A DNA stretch of 64,000 nt. Origin: Natrialba magadii ATCC 43099 (lineage in GTDB: Archaea > Halobacteriota > Halobacteria > Halobacteriales > Natrialbaceae). The DNA lies in contig NC_013922.1 in NCBI RefSeq assembly GCF_000025625.1, positions 2,728,001 to 2,792,000 on the forward strand, read 5' to 3'. The notes beneath the pieces were generated by a model. That model searched no databases. It was given only the letters and a program-made list of their open reading frames with translations, and was not told where the DNA came from. The first letter of the stretch is position 1; every line of letters begins with the position of its first letter. The translations under genes and the position numbers were made by a program. Below, piece by piece: positions 1 through 8,509 of this stretch.

Positions 1-416
1 AACGGGACGCCGTAGTGTTCGGCCAGCGGCTGGAGGTCGTCGTGGTTGCCGATGACGACCCCGATGTCGGCACCGAGTTCATCGTTTGCCCAGGACTCGA
101 ACAGCGCCTCGAGACAATGGCTCTCCTTCGTTCCGAGGACGGCGATCTGCTGGGTCTCTCGGTCGGCAGGGAACCGAACCTGCACGTCGAGACCGAGGTC
201 CTCGCCGAGTTCGTGCAGATCCTCGCGGAGCGTCTCCTCGGTACAGACCATCTCCGAGGTATCGACGGCGAGGTACATACGGAAGACGTCGTCGCGAACC
301 GCCTGATCGAGGTCTTCGATGTTGATCCCGCGCTCGAACAGGAGGCTCGTCACACGGGCGACGAGCCCAGTGTCGTCGTCTCCAATCACCGTGATTTCGG
401 TCACGTCTGTCGTCAT
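1..416 (-). CDS. purU: Formyltetrahydrofolate deformylase PurU, N-terminal part
   Basis: Reading leftward from an ATG at 416, the frame stays open to the window edge, so only the first 138 residues are seen. The N-terminus (TEITVIGDDDTGLVARVTS) is a typical ACT domain. It is followed near residue 105 by IAVLGTKESHCLEALFESW, which matches the start of the formyl-hydrolase domain of PurU. PurU hydrolyses 10-formyl-tetrahydrofolate to formate and tetrahydrofolate; formate can feed purine synthesis, and purS and purQ lie 5 kb away. The catalytic residues are outside the window. A two-ACT regulatory protein is the main alternative, but the formyl-hydrolase-like segment argues against it. Confidence 0.85.
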   Translation of the reverse strand, partial: MTTDVTEITVIGDDDTGLVARVTSLLFERGINIEDLDQAVRDDVFRMYLAVDTSEMVCTEETLREDLHELGEDLGLDVQVRFPADRETQQIAVLGTKESHCLEALFESWANDELGADIGVVIGNHDDLQPLAEHYGVP

Positions 417-494
417 CGTGGCCACCTCCGCTCGAGCGTTCGTCGGGTCGTCAACATCAGCATCAGCATCAGTATCAGTACGCACCTCAGTCTA

Positions 495-849
495 TGGGTG
501 GCTAAAAGTCCTGCTTTCCGCAGCGCCACTGCGAGTGATTCGATACCACCGCTGTCCGATCTTGCCTGTCCCCACCACAGTGCCATCTACGCCACTGCAA
601 CCGCTTGCCACTGCAACCGCTCGTCGCCACAACGAACACTCGATCGTCCGCTCCTCGGCGAACAACTCGAGTTCGGCCGTCGCCTGACAGTTGGCCACGT
701 ACTCGAGTGCCTGGTGGCGGAACTCGCCACGGAGGCTGTCGGTGCGGACGATGACGTCGAGGGTGGTTCGGTCGCCATTGGTGGCGAGTTCGTCGAGTGC
801 GTCGTATCGGTGCGGGCGTAGCTACAGCGATCTGGTCAGCTATCGCCAC
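495..849 (-). pseudogene. Possible frameshifted small haloarchaeal gene
   Basis: Two overlapping minus-strand frames together look like one gene. A GTG at 849 opens a frame whose first residues (VAIADQIAVATPAP) soon become Arg-rich. A shift near 815-825 gives a plausible acidic protein frame containing RYDALDELATNGDRTTLDVI and later AELELFAEERTIECSLW. That second frame has no start codon of its own before its upstream stop at 822-824. The family is not recognised. It follows the DUF7511-like gene, with which it overlaps by about 10 bases. It may be a decayed gene, a sequencing error, or chance. Confidence 0.3.
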
Positions 850-1202
850 TCCTCACGCGAGGCGAAGGCGTCACCGACAGCCCTGATCCAGGTGTCCCGG
901 GCCGTGCTTGGATTGAATTCGGAGTAGATGGTGCAGACGGCTCGGCTGCGGTCAGTTTGGTCGATATACGCCCGATAACACGGAGAGATGTCGGTCTCCT
1001 CGTGTAGTTGTTCCTCGTGGCATTTCTCCTCGCGCAACTCGTCCCGCTGGGTGCCGTTCTCCCCACCTGTGCTCCCGTCGGCAGCGGACGGAGATCGCGC
1101 CGGTGACGAGGCCGGTGGCGACGACGATGACGGGGATGATGAGGGTGATGATGCTGTCGATGACTGTGCGTCGGCCTGACTATCTGTATCGTTATCTGTC
1201 AC
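840..1202 (-). CDS. Small DUF7511-like haloarchaeal protein
   Basis: This encodes 120 residues from a GTG start. The first half is low complexity (Ser/Pro/Ala-rich, residues 10-45). The last 45 residues contain CTIYSEFNPSTARDTWIRA and GDAFASREEWR, the pattern of the short haloarchaeal DUF7511 family (C-T-I-[YF] ... W-I-x-A ... G-x-[FA] ... L/E-x-x-R). A second member lies at 54909-55247 and ends GSFVDLDSMR. No function is established for the family. The Ser-rich N-terminus is unlike the second copy, so the real start could lie further in, although no better start codon is obvious. Confidence 0.6.
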   Translation of the reverse strand: MTDNDTDSQADAQSSTASSPSSSPSSSSPPASSPARSPSAADGSTGGENGTQRDELREEKCHEEQLHEETDISPCYRAYIDQTDRSRAVCTIYSEFNPSTARDTWIRAVGDAFASREEWR

Positions 1203-1232
1203 TGAATTACCCCTCGTTCAGTTCGTGCGTGT

Positions 1233-1478
1233 TCACTCTGCAATGCCGATCTCTTCTGCGTCCCCGTCGGTGCTCGACACGGACTGTTCCTCGGCTCGGT
1301 CGTCTTGCTGTTCGTCTGCTGGAGCGTCGTCCAGGGACTCCTCGTCCTCCGCCAGCACCTCGAACGTCGGGAATCGGTCCTCGTACGTCGCGTCGTCGGC
1401 CAGTTTCTCGACCGTGAGCAGACACGCCTCGAGTTCCGCACGAACCGCCGGATCGAATCGTCCATTGGTTAACAACAT
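1233..1478 (-). CDS. Small acidic hypothetical protein
   Basis: This encodes 81 residues, acidic with a Glu/Asp/Gln-rich C-terminal half. The N-terminal half (RAELEACLLTVEKLADDATY) is predicted helical. No domain is recognised. Support for a real gene comes from the ATG at 1478 and an AT-rich promoter just upstream: on the minus strand a GATAATAAC box lies about 25 bases before the ATG, the spacing expected for a leaderless haloarchaeal transcript. The strand and acidic composition match its neighbours. Confidence 0.6.
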   Translation of the reverse strand: MLLTNGRFDPAVRAELEACLLTVEKLADDATYEDRFPTFEVLAEDEESLDDAPADEQQDDRAEEQSVSSTDGDAEEIGIAE

Positions 1479-1856
1479 AGCTCGACCCCTATTAGTAGTT
1501 ATTATCCATTACTCCAAAATTATTAATACTGTTGCAGATCGTCTAGATCGGTGACTACTGCCCTCACACGGCAGCCAGCCGAACCGGTTCGGCCGACGAG
1601 AGCGATAGGTAGTGACTAGGGACGTTCGTCCCGCGAACGGTGACGACGCTCCGAGTTCAACGCTGTTCGAGTAAGTCTTCCATGGAGAGGCAGCGAGACG
1701 ACGATAACGGCCGCAGGACCGACATTCGAACACTGGTCGCCGCGCCCTCCTCGCCCGACCCAGTTGCTGGTGTGTACTGCCAGGATACGACCGTGCACGG
1801 TCGAGATACGTCGCACATAACAATCGACCGACCCAGGATGTACGTTCGATGAAACG
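1479..1856. other. Intergenic region, no gene seen
   Basis: This 378-bp stretch separates two divergent genes. The part from 1490 to 1530 is AT-rich and holds the likely promoter of the small acidic gene to its left. The rest is GC-rich, and its open frames show Arg-rich shadow composition with no haloarchaeal codon bias. I see no RNA gene or repeat in it. Confidence 0.5.
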
Positions 1857-3149
1857 ATGGACCGACGAACGTATCTCTCGACGAGCGCAGCGACTATTTT
1901 TGCCGGGTGTACGGAACTCAGTGGAGCGGACGAACCGGACGCCGACGACGATCGCAACGGCAGCGAATCGACCGACGGCGACGAATCGACCGACGGCGCT
2001 ACCGACGACCCCAACGGATCGGACCAGCAGGACGACTACCCGGAGTTGGCCGGGTCGTTTGACAATTTCGAGGATCTCGACGAGTGGTGGGAGTGGCAAG
2101 ATATCGGCTTCCTCGAGGCGGACAGGAGCCGCTCGTACGACGGAACGCAGTGTGCGCTCCTGACGTCGTCGCCGGAGTCGGAGGGCCAGGTCCGGATCCG
2201 CCGCCGACTGGACGAACCTATCGACGTCCGGGATGTCGCCCCTGGACTCGCCCTGGCCACCGACACAGACCAGGGAGTGGTACGCATCCAGTTGCAGGAC
2301 GAGGACGCCCACTACCTCGAGTACAGCACGCAGTTTCCGGGTGGGACGTCGCTCACGCACGACAACTTCGGGGTCACCCGCGTGCGGGGCGATCCCGACC
2401 TGAGCGAGGTCGTCGTCCTTCAGGTCATCCGCTGGTTCGGTGGCGACGCCGAGGGGCGACAGTGGGTCGACGACTTCCACTTCGTTCCCAAACCAGAGCG
2501 GGGGAAGGTGTTGCTCCAGTTCCACGGCGGCTACGAGGAACACTACACCGACGCGCTGTCGCGCGTCTCGTCGACCGGCATCCCGGCGGCCGCGTTCGTC
2601 CCGCCTGAGCGACTCCGCGGCGGGGAGTCGGCCGAAGACGACCGCCTCACGCGCGAGCAGGTCGGCGAACTCGCCGACGAAGGGTGGACGATCGGCGTCC
2701 AGGCCGCCGCTGGCCGGCACCTCGAGGCCGCCGACGCGGATCGGGTGGAAGCGGCCGTCGTCGACCCCGTCGAGTGGCTCGCCGACGAAGGGTACGACGA
2801 CGTGGGCCGCTTCTTTGCGTATCCTTACTCCCAGTACTCCGAGGCGGCATCCGAACTCGTCCGGGAGAACTATGATCTCGCGTTCGCGGGACACTCGTCC
2901 GCTCAGGGATTCGCGAGGAACCCCCACCGGTGCTCGGTGCTCACCAACCCGACCCCCGAGGAGGCGACAGCGGCGCTCGAACGAACGGTCCGGTGGAACG
3001 GGATCACGACGTTCGCGTTCCACCGACTCTCGAGTCAGAACGAACGGACAGAATTCGAAGAAACGCTCTCCCGGATCGAGGCGCACGCGGCGGCGGGCGA
3101 ACTGGACGTGATCACGCCCGCGGAGATGGCCGACGAGTACGTCTACTGA
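1857..3149 (+). CDS. Degenerate polysaccharide deacetylase-like Tat lipoprotein
   Basis: This encodes 430 residues. It starts with a short twin-arginine signal and lipobox (MDRRTYLSTSAATIFAGC), so Cys18 would be the lipidated N-terminus. An Asp-rich linker runs to about residue 65. Residues 65-215 look like a beta-rich carbohydrate-binding-like domain (FEDLDEWWEWQDIG ... WVDDFHF). Residues 216-430 resemble a NodB/polysaccharide deacetylase barrel: LLQFHGGYEEHYTDAL, then LTREQVGELADEGWTIGVQ, then RFFAYPYSQYSEAASELVRE. In active enzymes the first motif is TFDDG; here the DD pair is replaced by His223-Gly224, so metal-dependent catalysis is doubtful. It probably sits on the cell surface. It converges with the SHOCT gene to the right. 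Confidence 0.8.
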   Translation: MDRRTYLSTSAATIFAGCTELSGADEPDADDDRNGSESTDGDESTDGATDDPNGSDQQDDYPELAGSFDNFEDLDEWWEWQDIGFLEADRSRSYDGTQCALLTSSPESEGQVRIRRRLDEPIDVRDVAPGLALATDTDQGVVRIQLQDEDAHYLEYSTQFPGGTSLTHDNFGVTRVRGDPDLSEVVVLQVIRWFGGDAEGRQWVDDFHFVPKPERGKVLLQFHGGYEEHYTDALSRVSSTGIPAAAFVPPERLRGGESAEDDRLTREQVGELADEGWTIGVQAAAGRHLEAADADRVEAAVVDPVEWLADEGYDDVGRFFAYPYSQYSEAASELVRENYDLAFAGHSSAQGFARNPHRCSVLTNPTPEEATAALERTVRWNGITTFAFHRLSSQNERTEFEETLSRIEAHAAAGELDVITPAEMADEYVY

Positions 3150-3169
3150 GACGGATCGTTGTCCACTTC

Positions 3170-3685
3170 TCACTCGGTCGACCGCTCGAGTTCCGAACTC
3201 GAGTGCCCCTCGGTCTTCGAGCGGCTACTATTGCGTCCGCGTGCACGCCCATGTCTATTCCCACTCCCATGTCCACGTCCACTGTCGTCCGCAAACGCTT
3301 CGCCGGCATCGTCGCTCGCGAGGTATCGCTCAGCGTCGCCAAGAGAGCCGGTTTCGAGGAGTATCTCGAGTCGGCGCTCGAACTCGGCGTCGGAGAGTTC
3401 GCCGTCGGCGTACCTGACCCGGAGCCGTTCGAGGGCGTCTTCGGGGTCGGTGGCGGCTCCATCGTCTCCCTCGTCGACGGAAACGTCCGACTCGGGCGCG
3501 GGCGCAGTGAGTGCCGAAGTGAGATCACGGAGCAAGTCACCGCCAAAGATGAGAACCATAATCCCGAGAACGATTGCGACCGACGAGTCGATCACGACGA
3601 GCGCGACAAACGCCGCAAGCAGTGCAACGAGGAGAATGGCAACCGCCATGGGTGACGACCTGCCCGTAGTCCGCGCTCCGCTCAT
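3170..3685 (-). CDS. SHOCT domain membrane protein
   Basis: The ATG at 3685 gives MSGARTT...; an in-frame ATG at 3706 would add seven residues. Two hydrophobic helices follow (AVAILLVALLAAFVALVV and VAIVLGIMVLIFGG), then an acidic linker, then a SHOCT motif (DALERLRVRYADGELSDAEF), a short helical domain common at protein C-termini and thought to mediate oligomerisation. The tail is Gly/Arg/Ser-rich. Many haloarchaea carry several such proteins. The cellular role is unknown. It converges with the deacetylase-like gene, with stops about 20 bases apart. Confidence 0.8.
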   Translation of the reverse strand: MSGARTTGRSSPMAVAILLVALLAAFVALVVIDSSVAIVLGIMVLIFGGDLLRDLTSALTAPAPESDVSVDEGDDGAATDPEDALERLRVRYADGELSDAEFERRLEILLETGSLGDAERYLASDDAGEAFADDSGRGHGSGNRHGRARGRNSSRSKTEGHSSSELERSTE

Positions 3686-3854
3686 GCCGTCCTGTTCGGA
3701 ACACAACAGTAAAATGCCATCGTTCGCGTGGCAACTCCATCCACACGCTGGTATGGTGTCGTTTCTCGACAGTCGAGTACTAACACCCCCACACCCAATA
3801 GCAGTAGTTAATAATGCAGTGGATTAAAATAATAACGCCACGTAGCAGCTGTCG

Positions 3855-5150
3855 ATGTACAAGTGCGTCATCGTCGGCGGCGGTATCCATGGCACGTATT
3901 GCTGCCAGCGGCTCCTCAACGATACCGACCTTACGCGCGACGATCTCTGCATCGTCGATCCACACGAGCAGCTACTCGAGTCGTTCCGGCAGAAGGCTCG
4001 CGCCTGTGACATGGATGCACTGCGGTCGACGTTCGTCCACCACGTGGGTACCGATCCGTTCGGCCTAGAGAGTTTCGCGGAGGCGCGCGACCGGGAGGAC
4101 GAACTTCTGGCGCGACCGAGCTATCCGCGCCGGCCGTCGCTGTCGCTCTTCCTCGACTACGCCAAATTCGTTATCGGCCGGGCAGGTCTCGACGAACTCC
4201 ACCAGCAGGCCTCCGTCACGTCGATCCGCCGCGACGGTCCGGACGGCAATCTCGTCGTCGAGACGACCGACCGGGCAGACCGGACAGGGTCGATCCGCAC
4301 GCAAGCGTGCGTCCTCGCGATCGGTCCTGGCGACCGCTATCGGCGACCGGGGTGGGCCGACGGTGTTGAGTCGATAACGCACGTCTGGGACGACGAGTTC
4401 GACCCTGTTCAGGCCAGAGACGAGGAGGGAGACACAATTGTGGTCGGCGGTGGCGTCACCGCAGCCCAACTCGCGCGCTGTCTCGCTGAGCACGATGATG
4501 CACCTGCTTCCATGACCGCCGAGAGCGCCGATACCACGCTCCTCTCGCGACACGACCTCGAGACCGCCGCCATCGAAGCCGACCCACACTGGATCAACTG
4601 GAACCACATTGAACGCCACCTCCACCGCCATCCACCAGGGTCGAAGGCACGATACGACACGATTCAGGCCGCGCGAAACGATGGGACAGTCCCCCCAACG
4701 GTCGTCGAACAACTCGAGTCGGCGGCCGACGCAGGCTCGCTGGAACTCCGTCAGGGAACGGTTCGCTCCGCTCGGACGACAGCGGGACGCGTACGGCTGC
4801 TGCTGGCCGACGATGGCTGTCTCACCGGCGACCGCGTCGTGCTCGCGACCGGCTTCGAACCGGTGTTCGACCACCCCTTCGTCGACCGACTCGTACAGGA
4901 GTTTGCACTCGAGTGCGGCCATCGCGGCCTGGCGGTTCTGGACGACGAGACACTCGCCTGGATGCGGACTGATGGGACGCAGTCCCCACTGTTCGTCACC
5001 GGCGCGTTGGCAGCGGGAACCGTTGGCCCGTTCGCAGCGAACATCGCTGGTGCCCGACGAGCGGCTGACCGGTTGACGGAGTCAGTACCGATGGCCGTCG
5101 ACGCTGCTAGCAACGGGGAGCCGACGAAAACGGTAACCCACACCGTTTAG
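3855..5150 (+). CDS. FAD/NAD(P)-binding oxidoreductase
   Basis: This encodes 431 residues and starts with a dinucleotide-binding fold (CVIVGGGIHGTYCCQRLL). A second glycine-rich motif (TIVVGGGVTAAQLA) lies near residue 196, and a conserved LATGFEP lies in the C-terminal third. This arrangement fits the flavin monooxygenase / lysine N6-hydroxylase-like superfamily, in which one fold binds FAD and the other NADPH. The substrate cannot be told. The rhodanese gene starts 24 bases downstream on the same strand, suggesting co-transcription and perhaps a link to sulfur or persulfide chemistry, which is an inference from context only. Confidence 0.8.
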   Translation: MYKCVIVGGGIHGTYCCQRLLNDTDLTRDDLCIVDPHEQLLESFRQKARACDMDALRSTFVHHVGTDPFGLESFAEARDREDELLARPSYPRRPSLSLFLDYAKFVIGRAGLDELHQQASVTSIRRDGPDGNLVVETTDRADRTGSIRTQACVLAIGPGDRYRRPGWADGVESITHVWDDEFDPVQARDEEGDTIVVGGGVTAAQLARCLAEHDDAPASMTAESADTTLLSRHDLETAAIEADPHWINWNHIERHLHRHPPGSKARYDTIQAARNDGTVPPTVVEQLESAADAGSLELRQGTVRSARTTAGRVRLLLADDGCLTGDRVVLATGFEPVFDHPFVDRLVQEFALECGHRGLAVLDDETLAWMRTDGTQSPLFVTGALAAGTVGPFAANIAGARRAADRLTESVPMAVDAASNGEPTKTVTHTV

Positions 5151-5174
5151 TGTGCCTACCGAGTATTGTACTCT

Positions 5175-5546
5175 ATGGACAAGATTAATCCGGCAGAGCT
5201 GGACGATCGCCTGTCGAACGGGACAGCGCCATACGTCCTCGACATTCGCCCCCGAAAAACGTACCAGCGCAGCCACATCGATGGCAGTCAGAACGTTCCA
5301 GTGTACAACGACCTGCGCCGCGGCGACGACGATGAACTCCGCCAGTCGCTGTCACAGATTCCAGCAGACGAGACTGTCGTCACGGTCTGCAAAGCCGGCG
5401 TCGTCGCACGGAAAGCGACGACCGTCCTCGAGGAAGAGGGCTACGAGGCGGCCACGCTCGCCGGTGGGATGCGACGATGGAACGGCTACCAGAACGGATC
5501 GCTCGGGTATCGACTCTCCTCGCTCGTCCGCCGAGTGCTCCCGTGA
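5175..5546 (+). CDS. Rhodanese-like sulfurtransferase
   Basis: This is a single rhodanese domain of 123 residues. Landmarks are YVLDIRPRKTYQRSHIDGS near the N-terminus and the active-site loop VCKAGVVARKA with Cys72 as the expected persulfide carrier, followed by LAGGMRRWNGY, a hallmark of the family. The ATG at 5175 (MDKINPAELDD) is chosen over an in-frame TTG at 5166. Single-domain rhodaneses move sulfane sulfur between donors and acceptors. The gene directly follows an FAD oxidoreductase, so the pair may form an operon. Confidence 0.88.
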   Translation: MDKINPAELDDRLSNGTAPYVLDIRPRKTYQRSHIDGSQNVPVYNDLRRGDDDELRQSLSQIPADETVVTVCKAGVVARKATTVLEEEGYEAATLAGGMRRWNGYQNGSLGYRLSSLVRRVLP

Positions 5547-5643
5547 CACTGCGGCTGTCTGGCACTCCGAACACATATCCACGAACGTGTATCACGGACC
5601 AAAGCCGAAAGCGTTTTTGAGCACGGTTACGGGGTTTCAGGTG

Positions 5644-5895
5644 ATGACCGCCTACACCGCGACGGTGACGGTTCGACTCAAACACGGCGTCCTCGATCCC
5701 GAGGCCGAAACCACGAAACAGGCCCTCGAGCGCCTCGGCTTCGAACTCGACTCGCTGCGCTCGGCCGACCGCTTCGAGATCGATCTCGAGGCGGACTCGA
5801 GTGAGGCCGCGCGCGAGCGTGCAGACGAAATGGCAGAACGGCTGCTCGCGAACCCGACCATCCACGACTACGACGTGGAGGTCGACGAACGGTAG
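5644..5895 (+). CDS. purS: Phosphoribosylformylglycinamidine synthase subunit PurS
   Basis: This encodes 83 residues from ATG 5644 (MTAYTATVTVRLKHGVLDPE), a near-perfect PurS N-terminus. The LKHGVLDPEAETTKQALERL helix region and the ending NPTIHDYDVEV are also diagnostic. PurS bridges PurL (synthetase) and PurQ (glutaminase) in step four of purine synthesis. It ends in TAG at 5893-5895, directly abutted by an ATG that opens a 20-codon frame before purQ. purL is not in this window. Confidence 0.95.
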   Translation: MTAYTATVTVRLKHGVLDPEAETTKQALERLGFELDSLRSADRFEIDLEADSSEAARERADEMAERLLANPTIHDYDVEVDER

Positions 5896-5958
5896 ATGAC
5901 GGTCTCTATCACACTGATCGAAACCGCCGGTCACACCACCGAGGGGTGTCGACTGTGA
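5896..5958 (+). other. 20-codon leader-like ORF repeating the purQ start
   Basis: Directly after the purS stop there is an ATG opening the peptide MTVSITLIETAGHTTEGCRL, which stops at 5956-5958, overlapping the purQ start region. Its first five residues copy the PurQ N-terminus (MTVSI), and the DNA atgacggtctctatca resembles gtgacggtttcgatca at 5955. This looks like a partial tandem duplication of the purQ start, or a short translated spacer that couples purS to purQ. Confidence 0.5.
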
Positions 5959-6635
5959 CGGTTTCGATCATCAGGTTCGGCGGCTCGAACTGCGACCGCG
6001 ACGCCGAGCGCGCCCTCGCCCACCTCGACATCGACGCCGAAATCGTCTGGCACGAGGACGGCCTCCCGGCAGACACGTCGGGCATCGTCCTCCCCGGCGG
6101 CTTCTCCTACGGCGACTACCTCCGCGCAGGCGCGATGGCGGCTCGCTCGCCGATCATGGCAGAGGTTCGCGAGGCTGCAGCCGACGGCACGCCCGTCCTC
6201 GGCGTCTGCAACGGTGCGCAGGTCGGCTGCGAGTCCGGCCTCACCGACGGCGTGTTCACGACCAACGAGAGCGCCCGCTTCCAGTGTGAGCACGTCTATC
6301 TCCGCGTCGAGCGCGACGACACGCCGTGGACCGCTGCCTACGACGAGGGCGACGTCATCGAGATCCCGATCGCTCACGGCGAAGGTCGCTACGAGATCAG
6401 TGAGGAGCGACTCGCCGAACTCGAGGACGACGACCGCGTGCTCTTTCGGTACTGCGACGAGGACGGCGAGCCAAGCGCCGAAGCGAATCCAAACGGCTCA
6501 AAACACAACGTCGCGGGAATTCTCGGTGACCGCGAGACCGTCGCCGTGTTGATGCCCCACCCCGAGCGCGCGACGCTCCCCGACGTGGGGCCGACGGACG
6601 GGCAGGGCGTGCTGCGCGGCTTCAAATCGGCCTGA
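5955..6635 (+). CDS. purQ: Phosphoribosylformylglycinamidine synthase subunit PurQ
   Basis: This encodes 226 residues from GTG 5955 (VTVSIIRFGGSNCDRDAERA); an in-frame GTG at 5946 would add three residues. It is a class I glutamine amidotransferase: the nucleophile Cys sits in VLGVCNGAQVG and the His/Glu of the triad in LMPHPERAT near the C-terminus. IVLPGGFSYGDYLRAGA is typical of PurQ. It supplies ammonia to PurL for FGAM synthesis. It is co-directional with purS 59 bases upstream. Confidence 0.95.
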   Translation: MTVSIIRFGGSNCDRDAERALAHLDIDAEIVWHEDGLPADTSGIVLPGGFSYGDYLRAGAMAARSPIMAEVREAAADGTPVLGVCNGAQVGCESGLTDGVFTTNESARFQCEHVYLRVERDDTPWTAAYDEGDVIEIPIAHGEGRYEISEERLAELEDDDRVLFRYCDEDGEPSAEANPNGSKHNVAGILGDRETVAVLMPHPERATLPDVGPTDGQGVLRGFKSA

Positions 6636-6680
6636 CAGACGAGGTACCATTATCACCGCGGACGACGTTGGGCCGTCCGT

Positions 6681-7082
6681 ATGGACCCGAAAATCACGCT
6701 CGTTACGCTCGGCGTCTCGGATATCGAGGACTCGATCCAGTTTTACCGAGACGGACTCGGGTTCCCGATGCGCGAGCGCGACCCGGACGGCGATGTTGCG
6801 TTCTTCCCACTCGAGGGAACGTGGTTGGCCATCTACCCGCGCGATCGTCTCGCCGAAGATGCCACCGTTTTGGACGATGGGAACGGGTTTTCCGGCGTTA
6901 CGCTGGCACACAACGTCTCCTCGAAGACGGAAGTAGATACGATTCTGGAACGAGCGGAAGACGCCGGTGGACGGGTGGTGAAGGTAGCACAAGAGGTCTT
7001 CTGGGGCGGCTATTCGGGTTATTTTGCGGACCCCGATGAACACCTCTGGGAAGTCGCGTATCCGCCGCTCACTGCGGAGTGA
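6681..7082 (+). CDS. VOC (glyoxalase/bleomycin resistance-like) family protein
   Basis: This encodes 133 residues with two beta-alpha-beta-beta-beta modules. The first is ITLVTLGVSDIEDSIQFYRDGLGF and the second ends WGGYSGYFADPDEHLWEVAY, the hallmark of vicinal-oxygen-chelate proteins; Glu in LWEVAY would be a metal ligand. The substrate cannot be predicted. It follows purQ by 45 bases on the same strand, and a functional link to purines is not expected. Confidence 0.85.
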   Translation: MDPKITLVTLGVSDIEDSIQFYRDGLGFPMRERDPDGDVAFFPLEGTWLAIYPRDRLAEDATVLDDGNGFSGVTLAHNVSSKTEVDTILERAEDAGGRVVKVAQEVFWGGYSGYFADPDEHLWEVAYPPLTAE

Positions 7083-7113
7083 TACAAGACCAATTTTCGA
7101 GAAGAACGAGCCG

Positions 7114-8214
7114 CTATCGAGTCAGCGGCTGGTTAAAACTCCGCTCGCGCTCCATCACGACCTCCCACGTCCGCTCGCACTCACACGAGACCTGCTCGAA
7201 AACGGTGGGATCCTGTCGCAGGTCGAAATCCTTGATCGCCTTCTGGACGAGATCGTCACACTCCTGGCAGTTGTGCGGCCCGCGGTCCGAGCCGTGACCG
7301 ACCGGGTCCGAAACGACGATGGCGTCGACATCGGCGGTCTCCTCGAGTACGTGTGCGACAGACCAGAGCCACGGCGGACGGTAGCCGTCGTTGAAATAGA
7401 GGTCGTCGACCATCGTGTAGCGCTGGACGTTACACGGGTTCATCGAGACGGTGTGACAGCCCTCGACGGCGGCACAGCGTTCGACAGAGGAGATCATGTC
7501 CTCGACAGCGTCGGACTCCGTGAGGAACGGTGGCTTCATCAGCAGGTAGGCCTTGATGCCGGCGTCGGCTGTGTCGCCGGCCTCCTCGTCGGCAGCGGCA
7601 GCCTCGGCGCAGGCGTCCTCGAAGTCCGCGAAATCGAAGTACTTGTTCACGCAGTCGTGACGCACGCGATCCGTGGCCGTCTCGAGACCGATCGCGACGT
7701 CGGTGTCGACGCCGTGCTGGGTGAAGTCGCCGATCTTCTCCCGGTCGACGAAATCCGGCAGGGATTCGACGACCATGCGCTCGCGGTCGGCGAAGGTGTC
7801 GGCGATCGCGCGACGGGTTTCTGCGCCGACTTCGCGCTCGTCGAGGAACGAACCGGAGGTGTAGATCTTGATGAGTTCGGCGGGTTCGTCGCCATTTTCC
7901 GCCTCGTGCTCGAGGCAGACGTCGATCTGATTCATCAGTGCCTCGTGACTGACGCTGCCGCCGTCGACACTCTCGGCGACGTAGCCACACATCGTACAGC
8001 CACCGGCGCGTGCCCAGCGACAGCCGCCGGTGTTCAGAATGATCGTCAGGCTCTGCTTGACGCCAGTGGGGGTGTTGTCCTCGTCCAGCCAGACGCGGGT
8101 CGGCTCGTGGGGGTCGTAGCTCGCCTCCTTGCGCGAGCGAATCTCCCGCATTACCTGATTGTGGGCGTCCATGCCCTTGCCCTGCTCGTAGACCTCGGGC
8201 GTGGGTTGACTCAT
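7114..8214 (-). CDS. Archaeosine synthase radical SAM subunit RaSEA
   Basis: This encodes 366 residues. The radical SAM cluster motif is CRWARAGGCTMCGY, a CX7CX2C arrangement (Cys65, Cys73, Cys76) like the Elp3-related branch rather than classic CX3CX2C. Further landmarks are IKIYTSGSFLDEREV, VDTDVAIGLETATD and MNPCNVQRYTMVDDLY. The family partners ArcS: ArcS transfers lysine to preQ0 at position 15 of tRNA, and RaSEA cleaves the adduct to leave the formamidine of archaeosine. arcS (36009) and tgtA (28397) are in the same window but not adjacent. It is probably soluble and monocistronic. Confidence 0.9.
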   Translation of the reverse strand: MSQPTPEVYEQGKGMDAHNQVMREIRSRKEASYDPHEPTRVWLDEDNTPTGVKQSLTIILNTGGCRWARAGGCTMCGYVAESVDGGSVSHEALMNQIDVCLEHEAENGDEPAELIKIYTSGSFLDEREVGAETRRAIADTFADRERMVVESLPDFVDREKIGDFTQHGVDTDVAIGLETATDRVRHDCVNKYFDFADFEDACAEAAAADEEAGDTADAGIKAYLLMKPPFLTESDAVEDMISSVERCAAVEGCHTVSMNPCNVQRYTMVDDLYFNDGYRPPWLWSVAHVLEETADVDAIVVSDPVGHGSDRGPHNCQECDDLVQKAIKDFDLRQDPTVFEQVSCECERTWEVVMERERSFNQPLTR

Positions 8215-8320
8215 TGGGAGGACAAAGCGGGCCAGCGCCTAAAGCGCCTTCGTCTGGACCTGCTGCTATACGCGCTCGACAATAGCGACAGCGTCGCTTC
8301 CACGACGGCTCGACGGCGAC

Positions 8321-8509
8321 TCAGAGCCGCATCTCCCGCGTCTCGACCGCATCGCAGGACGGACAGACGAATCGGTACTGGACGCGGCTACCCGACGAAT
8401 TGACCTGCCACCCGCCGCTCTCGTCGTGGAACCCACACTTCCGGCACTCGAGTTCGGCCTCGTCGAACTTCGCCCGGAGTCGGTCAAAGGGGGAGCGGTA
8501 GGTAGACAT
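8321..8509 (-). CDS. HVO_0649-type small zinc-finger protein
   Basis: This encodes 62 residues starting MSTYRSPFDRLRAKFDEAEL, the invariant opening of this haloarchaeal family. Two CxxC pairs (CRKCG and CPSCD) separated by about 30 residues form a zinc ribbon. No biochemical role is known. It lies between RaSEA and the nrd operon on the same strand, separated from both by more than 100 bases. Confidence 0.88.
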   Translation of the reverse strand: MSTYRSPFDRLRAKFDEAELECRKCGFHDESGGWQVNSSGSRVQYRFVCPSCDAVETREMRL

